From NCBI RefSeq assembly GCF_000379685.1, contig NZ_KB903249.1:885911-949910 (forward strand): a DNA stretch of 64,000 nucleotides. Direction: 5' to 3'. A program made the translations under genes and the position numbers. Positions 17,461 to 27,465 of this stretch are shown in pieces (within the stretch, counting starts at the first letter, position 1; each line of letters opens with the position of its first letter). The notes below the pieces were generated by a model. It had not been told where the DNA came from. It did not search any database and saw nothing but the letters and a program-made list of their open reading frames with translations. The DNA is from Catelliglobosispora koreensis DSM 44566. GTDB taxonomy: Bacteria > Actinomycetota > Actinomycetes > Mycobacteriales > Micromonosporaceae.

Positions 17461-20318
17461 GTACGGCGGTCGGCGCGCTAGTACGCGCACGTGGACGAGA
17501 ATGGGTCGTTCTTCCCGGCAGCAGTGATGATTTCTTTATCCTGCGCCCACTCGGCGGAGGCGACGATGACATCGCCGGAGTCTTCGCCGATGAAGGCGTC
17601 ACTCCCGCCACCTTCGACCGCCCCCGCCCTGATGATCTAGGGGATGATCTGAGCGCCCGCCTCCTGCGGGACGCGCTGCGGATTGGTTTCCGCGCTAGCG
17701 GTGGGCCGTTCCGTAGCCTAGCCAGGTTGGCCGTAGAGCCACGCCCTTACCAGCTCGTTCCGCTGCTCCTGGCCTTACGGCAGGAGGTGGTCAGACTCCT
17801 CATCGCCGACGATGTGGGTATCGGCAAGACAATCGAAGCAGCCCTCATTGCCGCCGAACTGCGTGAACAGGGAACGATCGACCGATTCGCTATCTTGTGC
17901 CCGCCAAGCCTTGCCGACCAATGGCAACAGGAACTTGCCACTAAGTTTGGGATCCATGCTGAACTAGTCCTTCCCAGCACTGTCCGCAAACTCGAACGCG
18001 GACTGGAATACGGACAATCCGTTTTTGAGCGGCACGAAGTCACGATCGTTTCGACTGACTTCATCAAGGCCGACAACCGGCGAGACGACTTCCTTCGCGC
18101 AGCACCAGAGTTGGTGATTGTCGATGAAGCACACTCCAGCGTCTCTGACGACACAGGCACTGGCGGCCGCGGCCGAACTCAGCGTTACCGTCTGGTCAAA
18201 GATCTGGCCCGTCGTACCGATCGGCACTTGATCCTCGTTACCGCAACCCCGCACAGCGGCAACGACACGACCTTCCGCAACCTGATCGCCCTGCTGGATC
18301 CAGCGCTCCACGATGCGGACCTGTCCAACGAGGCGGGTCGCCGCCGATTGGCTGGCCACATGGTGCAACGCCGACGTCACGACATCCGAGGCTGGCTGGC
18401 GGCGACCAAGTTCCCAACCGATCGCGAAACCATTGAGGACACCTACCAGCTGTCCCCGCAATATCGAGCCCTGTTCGAGGATGTCTTGGCTTACGCAAAG
18501 GGTCAAGTCACTGACGAATCCGGGACCAGGGTGCAACAACGGGTCCGGTGGTGGTCGGCGCTATCTCTGTTGCGTGCCTTGGCATCCTCTCCTGCGGCCG
18601 CTGCAGCAACTCTTCGGTCCCGTGCGCAAGCTGCCGGGGCGGACACCCCCGAATCCGTTGACAGAATGAGCGTCGGACCGCTTTACGAACTGGCCGATGA
18701 CGAGTCGGCCGAAGGCAGCGACACACCATTTGGCGCCCTGGTCGACGACCAGCCCAACGCCAGCCCCCAACAGGCGTTGCTAGGCGGCTTCGCCGCAAGG
18801 GCGGCAGGTATCGCGACTGAAGCCGAGCCCGCTAGGCGCGAAGAGCAAGACGCCAAACTCGCAGTTCTAGTCAAGACAGTCAAAAAGCTGCACAAGGATG
18901 GCTTCCACCCCATCGTCTTTTGCCGCTTCATCCACACCGCCGAATATGTTGCCAACCACCTCCGCGAACGTTTCGCAAAGGCACGCATCCAGGTAGTCAC
19001 TGGCGAGCATCCGCCCGAAGACCGCGCCGAACGAGTACGCGAGTTCGCCAGCCAGGCGGGGGAGGCAGCCAAGATACTCGTTGCGACTGACTGCCTCTCA
19101 GAAGGCGTAAACCTGCAAGAAGACTTCCAGGCTGTCATCCACTACGACCTTGCATGGAATCCCACACGGCACGAGCAACGCGAAGGCCGAGTCGACCGAT
19201 TTGGCCAGCCTGCCGAAATCGTGCGTGCGGTTACGCTTTACGGATCCGACAACGGAATCGACAAGATCGTAATGGATGTTCTCATCCGCAAGCATGAGGC
19301 GATCCGGCGGGACCTCGGCATCAGCGTTCCGGTGCCAGCGAGCACCGAGCAGGTACTCAACGCACTAATGGACACCGTCTTACGATCAGGCCCGGAATTC
19401 GTGCAGGACACCCTCTTTGAAATGCCGGGAGAAATCAAGCAACTGGAACTCGACTGGCAGAGCAGCGCAGAAGAGGAACGTAAGGTCCGCCGGACAAGAT
19501 TCGCGCAGGCATCGATCTCCCCAGACGAGGTACAGAACGAGATCGACGCGTACCGGCGAGCACTCGGCACTCCTGACGATATCGCGGGCTTCGTCCGTAC
19601 CGCGCTAAAGGAAAGTGGGGCAACGGTCTTGCCCCACGAAAGCGGCGGTCTTCTCCTGCAACCTCAGGGACTCCCCATTGGACTCCTGGACGCACTTGGC
19701 CGACCGAATGCTCCAATCCCGTTTATGCCCGATCTGCCAGCAACCCGTGGTTCTGCAGTCCTCCAACGCACCGATCCCCGCGTTGCCGCTATCGCCCGCT
19801 ACGTTCTCGATGCCTCACTGGACTCCTCATTGCCTGCATCAGCACGCCCAGCGCGGCGCTGCGGATTGATTGTCACGAAGGCTGTCGACACTGCCACGAT
19901 CGCTTTACTGGTGCGCTTTCGCATCCACCTCACGCTGCCTGGACGGGCAGGTCCGCATGCTCAAGTCACTGAGGAAGCCCGTGTTCTAGCATTCACGGGC
20001 TCGCCCACAAGCCCCACATGGCTCGACCAAGCCTCCGTCGACCGGCTTCTCGCTGCGAAACCTGATGCCAACATGCCGCCAGACGTGGCACGTAACATGA
20101 TGACCCATATTCTTGCCTCAATTGACACAGTAACCCCGCACCTCGATAAGCATGCTCGATCGCTTGCAGACGAGTTGCGGCAAGCACACGTCCGCGTCCG
20201 TACCGCAGCCCGCGGTGATCGTGCTGGCGCTTTAACGATTCGTGGTTTGACCGTCCAACCGCAACTCCCGGCCGACATTCTCGGCGTGTATCTCTACCAG
20301 CCCGGAGGCACCAAATGA
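17457..20318 (+). CDS. SNF2-family helicase/ATPase
   Basis: 953 aa. It has ADDVGIGKT (Walker A, 118-125), PPSLADQW, DEAH at 223-226 and LVTATPHSG. The second lobe has VFCRFIHTAEYV, VATDCLSEGVNLQ and HEQREGRVDRFGQ. Unlike the SNF2 protein at 5831 it has no recognisable nuclease motif at its C-terminus, which ends in an unassigned α/β region. The ATG overlaps the previous stop (ATGA), and its own stop overlaps the methyltransferase start in the same way, so stoichiometric synthesis is likely. SNF2 motors beside an Eco57I-type methyltransferase are typical of DISARM-like and type ISP-like restriction loci; the precise task here is inferred. Confidence 0.87.
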   Translation: MSTAVGALVRARGREWVVLPGSSDDFFILRPLGGGDDDIAGVFADEGVTPATFDRPRPDDLGDDLSARLLRDALRIGFRASGGPFRSLARLAVEPRPYQLVPLLLALRQEVVRLLIADDVGIGKTIEAALIAAELREQGTIDRFAILCPPSLADQWQQELATKFGIHAELVLPSTVRKLERGLEYGQSVFERHEVTIVSTDFIKADNRRDDFLRAAPELVIVDEAHSSVSDDTGTGGRGRTQRYRLVKDLARRTDRHLILVTATPHSGNDTTFRNLIALLDPALHDADLSNEAGRRRLAGHMVQRRRHDIRGWLAATKFPTDRETIEDTYQLSPQYRALFEDVLAYAKGQVTDESGTRVQQRVRWWSALSLLRALASSPAAAAATLRSRAQAAGADTPESVDRMSVGPLYELADDESAEGSDTPFGALVDDQPNASPQQALLGGFAARAAGIATEAEPARREEQDAKLAVLVKTVKKLHKDGFHPIVFCRFIHTAEYVANHLRERFAKARIQVVTGEHPPEDRAERVREFASQAGEAAKILVATDCLSEGVNLQEDFQAVIHYDLAWNPTRHEQREGRVDRFGQPAEIVRAVTLYGSDNGIDKIVMDVLIRKHEAIRRDLGISVPVPASTEQVLNALMDTVLRSGPEFVQDTLFEMPGEIKQLELDWQSSAEEERKVRRTRFAQASISPDEVQNEIDAYRRALGTPDDIAGFVRTALKESGATVLPHESGGLLLQPQGLPIGLLDALGRPNAPIPFMPDLPATRGSAVLQRTDPRVAAIARYVLDASLDSSLPASARPARRCGLIVTKAVDTATIALLVRFRIHLTLPGRAGPHAQVTEEARVLAFTGSPTSPTWLDQASVDRLLAAKPDANMPPDVARNMMTHILASIDTVTPHLDKHARSLADELRQAHVRVRTAARGDRAGALTIRGLTVQPQLPADILGVYLYQPGGTK

Positions 20319-23300
20319 GCACTCCGGGTCTGCAAGCGATTCATGCCGTCGGAGGCGTAGTTCCGCCAAGCCTCCTCGCTCGCATCCAAGCCGGTGAGGT
20401 GACCTCCAAAGGCAGCCTTGACCCTGCCACATATCACCTCGTGGGCCGGGAAACAGTCCGCGATGCTGCAAGCCGCGCCTGGACCTATTTGCGTGGCGCA
20501 TGGACAGCATGGCGTGACTTCGGTTCCAAACAGCCTCCTGGGACGCCAGGCACCAATGCCGCGCGAGAACGTTGGCTGCTAATCCTGCTACGTGAACTTG
20601 GATATGGCCGCGTACCAGCCCTAGCTAGCGGGTACACCATTGACGAGCGCCACTATCCGGTGTCCCACAGCTGGGACCATGTTCCGATTCACTTGTTGGG
20701 CCCGGAAGTCAACCTCAATCAGCGCAACGCGGCTGTTGCGGGCGCCGAACGTCCACCACAAGCGATGGTCCAGGAGCTGTTAAACCGGTCCAGCGATCAC
20801 CTCTGGGCCTTGGTATCAAACGGATTGCGACTGCGTCTCCTTCGTGACTCAACTGCGCTGGCGGGCTCGGCCTATCTCGAATTCGATCTCGAAACAATCT
20901 TCGAGGGAGAACTGTATTCAGAGTTCCTGCTGCTCTTTCAGCTCTGCCACGTCAGCCGGCTGGAGAAGCGCGAAGGCCCCCAGTCATCTCCCGCCGACTG
21001 CTGGATGGAGGCCTGGCGGGGTGAGGCGGTTGATGCTGGAACACGGGCTCTCGACCGGCTGCGCAACGGCGTGGAGGCGGCACTCGTCGCCCTCGGCACC
21101 GGATTCCTGCACCATCCGGCTAACATCTCCCTTGTCGCTGCCCTTTCCTCTGGCGCACTGACCAAGGAGCAATTCCGGCGGGCGTTGTTGCGTCTCGCAT
21201 ACCGGCTCCTATTCATCTTCGTCACCGAAGACCGCGACGCGCTCCTTGACCCGCAAACACCACAGGCGGCACGCGATCGGTACATGACCTACTTCTCGAC
21301 TGCCCGCCTGCGGCGCATTTCCCGGGTACGCGCCGGCGCCTCACACGGCGATCTGTGGCACGCTCAGCGCCTGGTGCTCCTCGCACTGGGCGATCACGGC
21401 CATCCTGGACTGGGCCTGCCCGCCCTCGCCGGGCTGTTTGACCCCGACCCACGACTGCCGAACATCGAGGGCCACACTGACCTGCTACTTGGCTACGAAC
21501 TGTCCAATGAGGATCTGTTATCGGCGGTTCGCAAGCTGGCTTGGATGGAGATCGACGGTCTTCGTGCGCAGCCGGTCGACTACCGCAACCTCGGCGCAGA
21601 GGAACTCGGTAGTGTCTACGAATCCCTGCTGGAACTCGTCCCCGACATCGATCTGGCCGACCGCACTTTCCGCCTGACCACCGTCGCTGGCAACGAGCGC
21701 AAGAGCACCGGCTCCTACTACACCCCACCATCTCTAGTCTCCGCGCTGCTCGACTCGGCCCTCGATCCGCTCCTGGACGAAGCCGTCATGGAATCCAGAG
21801 ATGCATTTGACGCCGAACGGCGTCTGCTTGCACTGACGGTCTGTGACCCCGCCTGTGGATCGGGCCACTTCCTCGTGGCCGCAGCCCGACGTATCGCGCG
21901 CCGCCTCGCTCAGGTTCGTTTCGGTGACGACGAACCAACCCCTGATGCGGTACGCCATGCGCTACGTGAAGTCATCGGAAGCTGTATCTATGGCGTTGAC
22001 CTCAACGACCTCGCCGCCGAACTCGCCAAAGTCTCCCTTTGGCTGGAGGCGCTGGAACCCGGCAAACCACTCGGCTTTCTCGACGCCCGAATCCGGGTGG
22101 GCAACTCTTTGCTGGGGGCAACCCCGAAGCTCCTCGAAGACGGGGTACCCGACGCGGCGTTCAAAGATCTCGAAGGTGACGACAAGAAGGTCGCCGCAGC
22201 CACCCGGAAACGGAACAAGGAAAGCCGCGGGGGCCAAGGCATGCTCCTGTTTGGACAGACCGGAATTTCGCACCAGGCACTCGTTGCCGAACGTGCCGCA
22301 GCACTGGCGCTCATTGACAACGTGGATGCTGTTCGGGAGCAAGCTCAGCGATGGGCTGCTTTTCAGGAATCTCCGAACTATCGCGGGCAAAAAGTCCACG
22401 CTGATGCTTGGTGTGCCGCCTTCGTGTGGCCATTGACCACCACAGCCCCAGAGGCACCCGTCGACGCGGTGGTCAGAGCGATCAAAACCAACCCGTTCGA
22501 CCCCGGACTCAACAAGACAGTCGAGATGGTCGACCGTTTAGGCCACCAGTACCGATTCTTCCACTGGCACCTAGAGTTTCCCGAAATCTTCGCCGTCGCC
22601 GGGCAATCAAGACACGGAGCCGCAGGATGGACCGGAGGCTTCTCCTGCCTGATCGGCAACCCTCCGTGGGAGCGGATCAAGCTGCAGGAAAAGGAGTTCT
22701 TCGCCGGCCGTGATGAGGAAATAGCCAATGCGCCCAACGCTAGCGCACGGAAGAAGCTAATCGCTGCTCTTGAGATCAGCAATCAGAATGGCGACCGTGC
22801 GCTCTATCGTGAATGGACGGATGCACTTCGAGCTTCAGCTGGCTTTAGCCAGTTCATACGAGAGTCGACAAGATACCCATTAACTGCAACTGGTGACATC
22901 AATACATACGCAATCTTCGCTGAAGCGTTTCGCTCGTTAGTTGACGCACACGGCTTACTCGGCATGATCGTGCCGACGGGTGTCGCGACCGACTCTACGA
23001 CACAGCGCTTCTTCAGAGATACCGTCACCACGAATACGCTCGTCTCACTCTACGACTTCGAGAACGAAGACAAGCTCTTTCCGGGAGTTGACCATCGCTT
23101 CCGATTTGCGCTTCTCAGCCTAAGTGGACTCTCACGCCGCATCGCGTCGATCCGACTCGTTTTCCGCGTGCGACAACCTGATCAGATCGTCGGCCGCTCG
23201 TATTCGTTGACCCCCGAGGAGATAACGCTCCTCAATCCGAACACTGGCACGTGCCCGGTCTTCAACACTCGTCGGGATGCCGAGATCACGCTAGGGATCT

Positions 23301-24376
23301 ATCAACGTGTCCCTGTACTTTGGGGACCTGACGGCAACTTGTGGCAACTCACCTTCATGGCCATGTTCCACATGGCAAACGATTCCGGTAACTTTTCTGC
23401 AGCTGATGATCTGCTCAGAGCCGGATGGATGCTCGACGGGAACGTTTATCGTCGTGGCAGTGATCGACGTCTGCCGTTGTATGAAGCAAAGATGGCCCAC
23501 CAATTCGACCACCGCTTTAGCACCTACGCTGGTGCCACGCAGGAACAGCTCAACGTTGGGACTCTGCCCCGGATGTCAGACTCCGAACATATAGATCCAG
23601 CCAGGGTGCCTCTGCCGCGCTACTGGGTTCCTCAGGAGCTGATCGAGAAGACTCTCACCGAAAGTTCCGACCGTAGTATGGCCCGGTGGGACCGGGACTG
23701 GCTACTCGGATGGCGCAAAATTACCAATACCGGCAATGAGCGAACCTTCGTTAGCCTCGTTCTCCCGCTTGTTGGTGTCGCGGATTCCGCATTCGTTCTG
23801 CTCCCCAAAACCTTACTTCATATCGCACCGCTGTACGCATGCCTTTCGTCGTTCGTAGTGGACTTCTGTACTAGGCAAAAGGCAAGTGGCTCGAACCTGA
23901 ATTACTTCGTGATTCGCCAGTTGGCAGTCCTTCCGCCAGAGACATACGACCGATTTACACCCTGGGAAAATACCATAAGCCTTGACGGGTGGATCACCCA
24001 GCGAGTCTTGGAGCTTACTTACACGTCATATGATATCGCGGGCTACGGGCATGATCTCGGATACGATGGGGCACCTTTCGTATGGGACACCGAACGCCGG
24101 ACGTTTATGCGATCTGAACTCGATGCCGCCTACTTCCACCTCTACGGTGTCGAACGAGACGACGTCGACCACATCTTGGATACCTTCAAGGTCCTTCGTG
24201 AACGTGACGAGAAAACACATGGCGAGTACCGAACTAAAAGGCTGATTCTGCAGGTCTACGACGCGATGCAGAAAGCGATTGATACCGGAGTAGCCTATCA
24301 ATCCATTGTGGATCCGCCGCCGGGGCGCGGACCTCGGCACCCGGCACGTTCCGTGACCGAGAATGGGGAGGCCTGA
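20315..24376 (+). CDS. Eco57I/PglX-like N6-adenine DNA methyltransferase
   Basis: 1353 aa. SAM motif I reads DPACGSGHFL near residue 510 and catalytic motif IV is NPPW near 783 (IGNPPWERIKLQEKEFF), the (N/D)PP(Y/F/W) signature of N6-adenine methylation. TGSYYTPPSLV before motif I is typical of Eco57I-type, PglX and DrmMI enzymes. The long N-terminal region has no visible PD-(D/E)xK motif, so it is probably a methyltransferase without its own nuclease. From about 22.7 kb the DNA becomes visibly AT-richer than the first half of the gene; this part should hold the target-recognition domain and may have been exchanged. It is coupled by 4-nt and 1-nt overlaps to its neighbours. It may protect host DNA or mark sites for the helicases. 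Confidence 0.88.
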   Translation: MSTPGLQAIHAVGGVVPPSLLARIQAGEVTSKGSLDPATYHLVGRETVRDAASRAWTYLRGAWTAWRDFGSKQPPGTPGTNAARERWLLILLRELGYGRVPALASGYTIDERHYPVSHSWDHVPIHLLGPEVNLNQRNAAVAGAERPPQAMVQELLNRSSDHLWALVSNGLRLRLLRDSTALAGSAYLEFDLETIFEGELYSEFLLLFQLCHVSRLEKREGPQSSPADCWMEAWRGEAVDAGTRALDRLRNGVEAALVALGTGFLHHPANISLVAALSSGALTKEQFRRALLRLAYRLLFIFVTEDRDALLDPQTPQAARDRYMTYFSTARLRRISRVRAGASHGDLWHAQRLVLLALGDHGHPGLGLPALAGLFDPDPRLPNIEGHTDLLLGYELSNEDLLSAVRKLAWMEIDGLRAQPVDYRNLGAEELGSVYESLLELVPDIDLADRTFRLTTVAGNERKSTGSYYTPPSLVSALLDSALDPLLDEAVMESRDAFDAERRLLALTVCDPACGSGHFLVAAARRIARRLAQVRFGDDEPTPDAVRHALREVIGSCIYGVDLNDLAAELAKVSLWLEALEPGKPLGFLDARIRVGNSLLGATPKLLEDGVPDAAFKDLEGDDKKVAAATRKRNKESRGGQGMLLFGQTGISHQALVAERAAALALIDNVDAVREQAQRWAAFQESPNYRGQKVHADAWCAAFVWPLTTTAPEAPVDAVVRAIKTNPFDPGLNKTVEMVDRLGHQYRFFHWHLEFPEIFAVAGQSRHGAAGWTGGFSCLIGNPPWERIKLQEKEFFAGRDEEIANAPNASARKKLIAALEISNQNGDRALYREWTDALRASAGFSQFIRESTRYPLTATGDINTYAIFAEAFRSLVDAHGLLGMIVPTGVATDSTTQRFFRDTVTTNTLVSLYDFENEDKLFPGVDHRFRFALLSLSGLSRRIASIRLVFRVRQPDQIVGRSYSLTPEEITLLNPNTGTCPVFNTRRDAEITLGIYQRVPVLWGPDGNLWQLTFMAMFHMANDSGNFSAADDLLRAGWMLDGNVYRRGSDRRLPLYEAKMAHQFDHRFSTYAGATQEQLNVGTLPRMSDSEHIDPARVPLPRYWVPQELIEKTLTESSDRSMARWDRDWLLGWRKITNTGNERTFVSLVLPLVGVADSAFVLLPKTLLHIAPLYACLSSFVVDFCTRQKASGSNLNYFVIRQLAVLPPETYDRFTPWENTISLDGWITQRVLELTYTSYDIAGYGHDLGYDGAPFVWDTERRTFMRSELDAAYFHLYGVERDDVDHILDTFKVLRERDEKTHGEYRTKRLILQVYDAMQKAIDTGVAYQSIVDPPPGRGPRHPARSVTENGEA

Positions 24377-26145
24377 TGGCAAGCGCTGTAAACGACTTCG
24401 CGTGGCCACGGATTGCCGAAGGTCTTCGTGTGCTTCAAGAACGCGGAAAGCTGTCCGCAGGTGAAGTTTGGAGCGCAGTCCTGCAACGGATTCCACCCAC
24501 ACCGGAGGAACTCCAAGTTGGGGGGCCTAACCTCCAGAAGATCCGGATCCGGTTCCAGTGGTATAGCAGCGGGATAGCTCGCATCGGCTGGATTACTAAG
24601 CCGCCGGGGCGAATGTGGGAGATCACTGCCGCAGGGCGCAAAGCTCTCGCCGATTTTCCGGATATCTACGACCTCCGTGAGGAGGACTTCCGGCTGTACG
24701 ACGAGTGGAAGATCCTCAAGCCAGATGACGCGCAGCGAGCATGGCTAATCCGGCCCGACAACAACACGACAGACCTGGTCGCCAGATGGCTGGACGGCGA
24801 ATTCGTTTCCCTTTCAGGCGCATACTTGCGTGGAGTCGAACCGGGTGATGAAGTCGCCAAGGTGCGGGCTGCAGTCGATGACGGCTACGAACATGTTGAA
24901 CTATCGCAGCGTAAACCGCTCGCCGACGCCTATTACACCTTGCTTACTCGAATGAATGTCGAAGATATCGTTGCCACAGTCTCCGGCGACCGGCTCATTC
25001 TTGGCCGTGTGACGAGTGATGCCGAGATCCAGGCGGATGCCGACGATGCCCGGGTTCGCCGCGGAGTCGACTGGGCGGGCCCAGGCCACGATCTCACCAA
25101 CCTGCCAGTCCCATTGCCAGCACTGCTAGAACACCAAGGCACCGTAGTTGATATTACCGCTGCCCTGGACCTTCTGTCGCAGTGGCTTGAGGAAGCGACC
25201 AGTGATGACGAGCCAGGCCCGGACACCCAGTCCACACCCATTGATCCGCTCACGCTCGCCCCTGCCACCGACGAACTCGCAGAAAGCCTTCACGCCAATG
25301 TGGACTGGCTTCAGGAGGTCATTGACACACTTCAAGAGCGGCGCCAGCTGGTTCTCTTCGGTCCTCCCGGCACAGGCAAGACCTACATCGCCCGCGCGAT
25401 AGCCCGGCACATTGCTGACATAGATGCGGTCCGGCTCGTTCAATTCCATTCCTCGTATGCATACGAGGACTTCTTTCAGGGATTCCGTCCCAATGAGAAT
25501 GGTGGATTCGAGCTGAAGGACGGCCCGCTTCGTGAACTCGCACTGGAAGCGACGACTCATCGCGACCGGGCCTACGTACTCATCATTGACGAGATGAACC
25601 GCGGCAACCTGCCGAAGATATTCGGTGAGCTGTTCTTCCTCCTGGAGTACCGCGATGGAGTTATCCGCCTGCAATACTCGCCCGAGACCGCGTTCCAGCT
25701 GCCGCCGAACCTTTTCGTGATTGGCACTATGAACACCGCAGATCGCTCAATCGCAGCTGTCGATGCCGCGATCCGTAGACGATTCGCCTTTATGGAGCTT
25801 CACCCGGATGAGCCGCCAGTGCGAGACTTGCTGGGCAAGTGGTTGTCGGCCAAGGGAAGTGACCATGACGATCGGGTGGCACTCCTCAATGCGCTCAATG
25901 GCGCGATCGACGAGGAGGACCGCGACTTTAAGATTGGCCCGTCCTACTTCATGAAGTCCTGGGTAGACACACCTGGCGGCATCGAACGCGTCTGGCGGCA
26001 CGATCTGATGCCGTTGCTAGAAGAGCACTACTACGGCAGACTCACCCGCCACCAAGTACATGAGCGATTCGGGCTACAGGCGATCCGCAAGGCGATAGCT
26101 GAGAATCCACCGTCCGGCCACACGTTCGGCCCCGATGTGACATGA
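24376..26145 (+). CDS. mcrB: McrB-like AAA+ GTPase with N-terminal winged-helix domain
   Basis: 589 aa. The AAA+ module has GPPGTGKT near residue 330, IIDEMNRGNLPKIFGE and GTMNTADRSIAAVD near 452; the MNTADRS signature is specific to the McrB branch, which uses GTP to translocate DNA and activate McrC. The N-terminal about 100 residues (WPRIAEGLRVLQERGKLSAGEVW ... WEITAAGRKAL) resemble the Mrr-type winged-helix domain. The middle (about 110-290) should be the modified-DNA reader but is not recognised. The start overlaps the methyltransferase stop (TGATG) and the end overlaps mcrC by 4 nt. McrBC in one operon with an adenine methyltransferase and two helicases is unusual. Confidence 0.9.
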   Translation: MASAVNDFAWPRIAEGLRVLQERGKLSAGEVWSAVLQRIPPTPEELQVGGPNLQKIRIRFQWYSSGIARIGWITKPPGRMWEITAAGRKALADFPDIYDLREEDFRLYDEWKILKPDDAQRAWLIRPDNNTTDLVARWLDGEFVSLSGAYLRGVEPGDEVAKVRAAVDDGYEHVELSQRKPLADAYYTLLTRMNVEDIVATVSGDRLILGRVTSDAEIQADADDARVRRGVDWAGPGHDLTNLPVPLPALLEHQGTVVDITAALDLLSQWLEEATSDDEPGPDTQSTPIDPLTLAPATDELAESLHANVDWLQEVIDTLQERRQLVLFGPPGTGKTYIARAIARHIADIDAVRLVQFHSSYAYEDFFQGFRPNENGGFELKDGPLRELALEATTHRDRAYVLIIDEMNRGNLPKIFGELFFLLEYRDGVIRLQYSPETAFQLPPNLFVIGTMNTADRSIAAVDAAIRRRFAFMELHPDEPPVRDLLGKWLSAKGSDHDDRVALLNALNGAIDEEDRDFKIGPSYFMKSWVDTPGGIERVWRHDLMPLLEEHYYGRLTRHQVHERFGLQAIRKAIAENPPSGHTFGPDVT

Positions 26146-27332
26146 CCCGGATCGTACTTGCGGAACTTAGCCGGGTTGGTGCGCAGGTGTCACTCGAAAC
26201 TGAGGCAGCGGCCGCCTTGGCCTCGACCGGACTGGTGGAACTTCGCCCGATCGGTGGCGGAACGTGGCAGGTTGTCCCGGCTGGCCGGGTCGGTGCGGTC
26301 AGCGTTGGCGGAGTCGACATCCATGTCGTGCCCAAAATCGGTATCAGCCGTCTGCTATTCCTGCTCGGATACGCGCATGACCCTGGCTTCCGTCCCGATG
26401 ACACACCTGGACAGGCTGAGCCAGACCTCTGGCCGGCCTTGGCTGAATCTCTTGCCCGCCAAGCAGAACGTGCCCTGCTTCAGGGCGTCCGGCAAGGATA
26501 CGTCACCGTCGATGACTCGTTGGCAGTTGTTCGCGGCCGGGTCCGCATCGCCGATCAGATCGCCCGGCGTCCTGGCATGCTGCTGCCGCTTGAAGTCAGG
26601 TACGACGATTACTCGCGCGACATCGCGGAGAACCAGATTCTGCGGACCGCCGTACGCCTGCTTGCTGCGGTGCCACGGTTGGCGCCAACGCTCAAGGCTC
26701 GGTTGAAGCATCTCGATGCCCGCCTCGAAGGCGTCTCCGTCCTCCGGCTCCGCTCACCGCTCCCGTCATGGCGCGTAACCCGGCTCAATCGTGCCTATGT
26801 ACCGGCCGTACGACTCGCAGAGATAATTCTTCGGCATTATTCGGCAGAGCCCGGACCAGGAAACGTCGCCGTTACGTCCTTCGTTGTCAACATGGCGAAG
26901 GTATTTGAGGACTTCCTTTTTACCGCCGTCAAAGAGGCCCTGCGTTCGTATCCAGGCGCCACACACTCGCAGTACCAAGTGAATTTGGACGAGTCTGGCC
27001 ATGTTCCAATGAAACCTGACATCGTGCACCTCATCAGCAGCATACCGGTGGCGGTTTTCGATGCGAAGTACAAGTTGGAAGACCCAAAGTCGGGCTACCC
27101 TAACGCCGATGTATACCAAATGCTTGCGTATTGCACTGCCCTGCAGCTCAACTGCGGCTGGCTTGTATACGCCCACGGTACCGGGTCTACTGCGCGCGCC
27201 GTACGTCACTCGGACATCCACATTCAACCATACCCGCTCGACTTGACTCGGCGGCCAGACGATATCCTGAGTCAACTCGACATCCTTGCCATGAAGGCCG
27301 TTCCGACATCGCTCGCGCTGATACAGAACTGA
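26142..27332 (+). CDS. mcrC: McrC-like nuclease subunit
   Basis: 396 aa. The N-terminal β-rich region (VGAVSVGGVDIHVVPKIGISRLLFLLGY) is typical of McrC, and the C-terminal nuclease domain has MKPDIV ... VFDAKYK (about 288-310), the D ... DxK form of PD-(D/E)xK. McrC binds the McrB hexamer and cuts DNA. The ATG overlaps the mcrB stop by 4 nt. It is the last gene of the coupled operon: 133 bp separate it from the next gene, which has its own ribosome binding site. Confidence 0.9.
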   Translation: MTRIVLAELSRVGAQVSLETEAAAALASTGLVELRPIGGGTWQVVPAGRVGAVSVGGVDIHVVPKIGISRLLFLLGYAHDPGFRPDDTPGQAEPDLWPALAESLARQAERALLQGVRQGYVTVDDSLAVVRGRVRIADQIARRPGMLLPLEVRYDDYSRDIAENQILRTAVRLLAAVPRLAPTLKARLKHLDARLEGVSVLRLRSPLPSWRVTRLNRAYVPAVRLAEIILRHYSAEPGPGNVAVTSFVVNMAKVFEDFLFTAVKEALRSYPGATHSQYQVNLDESGHVPMKPDIVHLISSIPVAVFDAKYKLEDPKSGYPNADVYQMLAYCTALQLNCGWLVYAHGTGSTARAVRHSDIHIQPYPLDLTRRPDDILSQLDILAMKAVPTSLALIQN

Positions 27333-27465
27333 GTCGCCGTGGTTCCCCGTCTGTTCCTGCAGCGATGGATCCCGCTCAGTGATGCACGGATCGACTCACG
27401 GGATTTAGTTTGGCAGGGCCGTAACTTCTATCGAACACGATCTGTTCGCGCGAAGGTTGGGAAGG

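Noticed and set aside
12295-27332. Canonical DISARM, Druantia or BREX system
   Set aside because: Individual proteins resemble members of these systems, but DrmC, a separate DrmB, DruA-D/F/G/H, PglZ and BrxL are absent. I therefore describe it as a composite rather than naming a known type.
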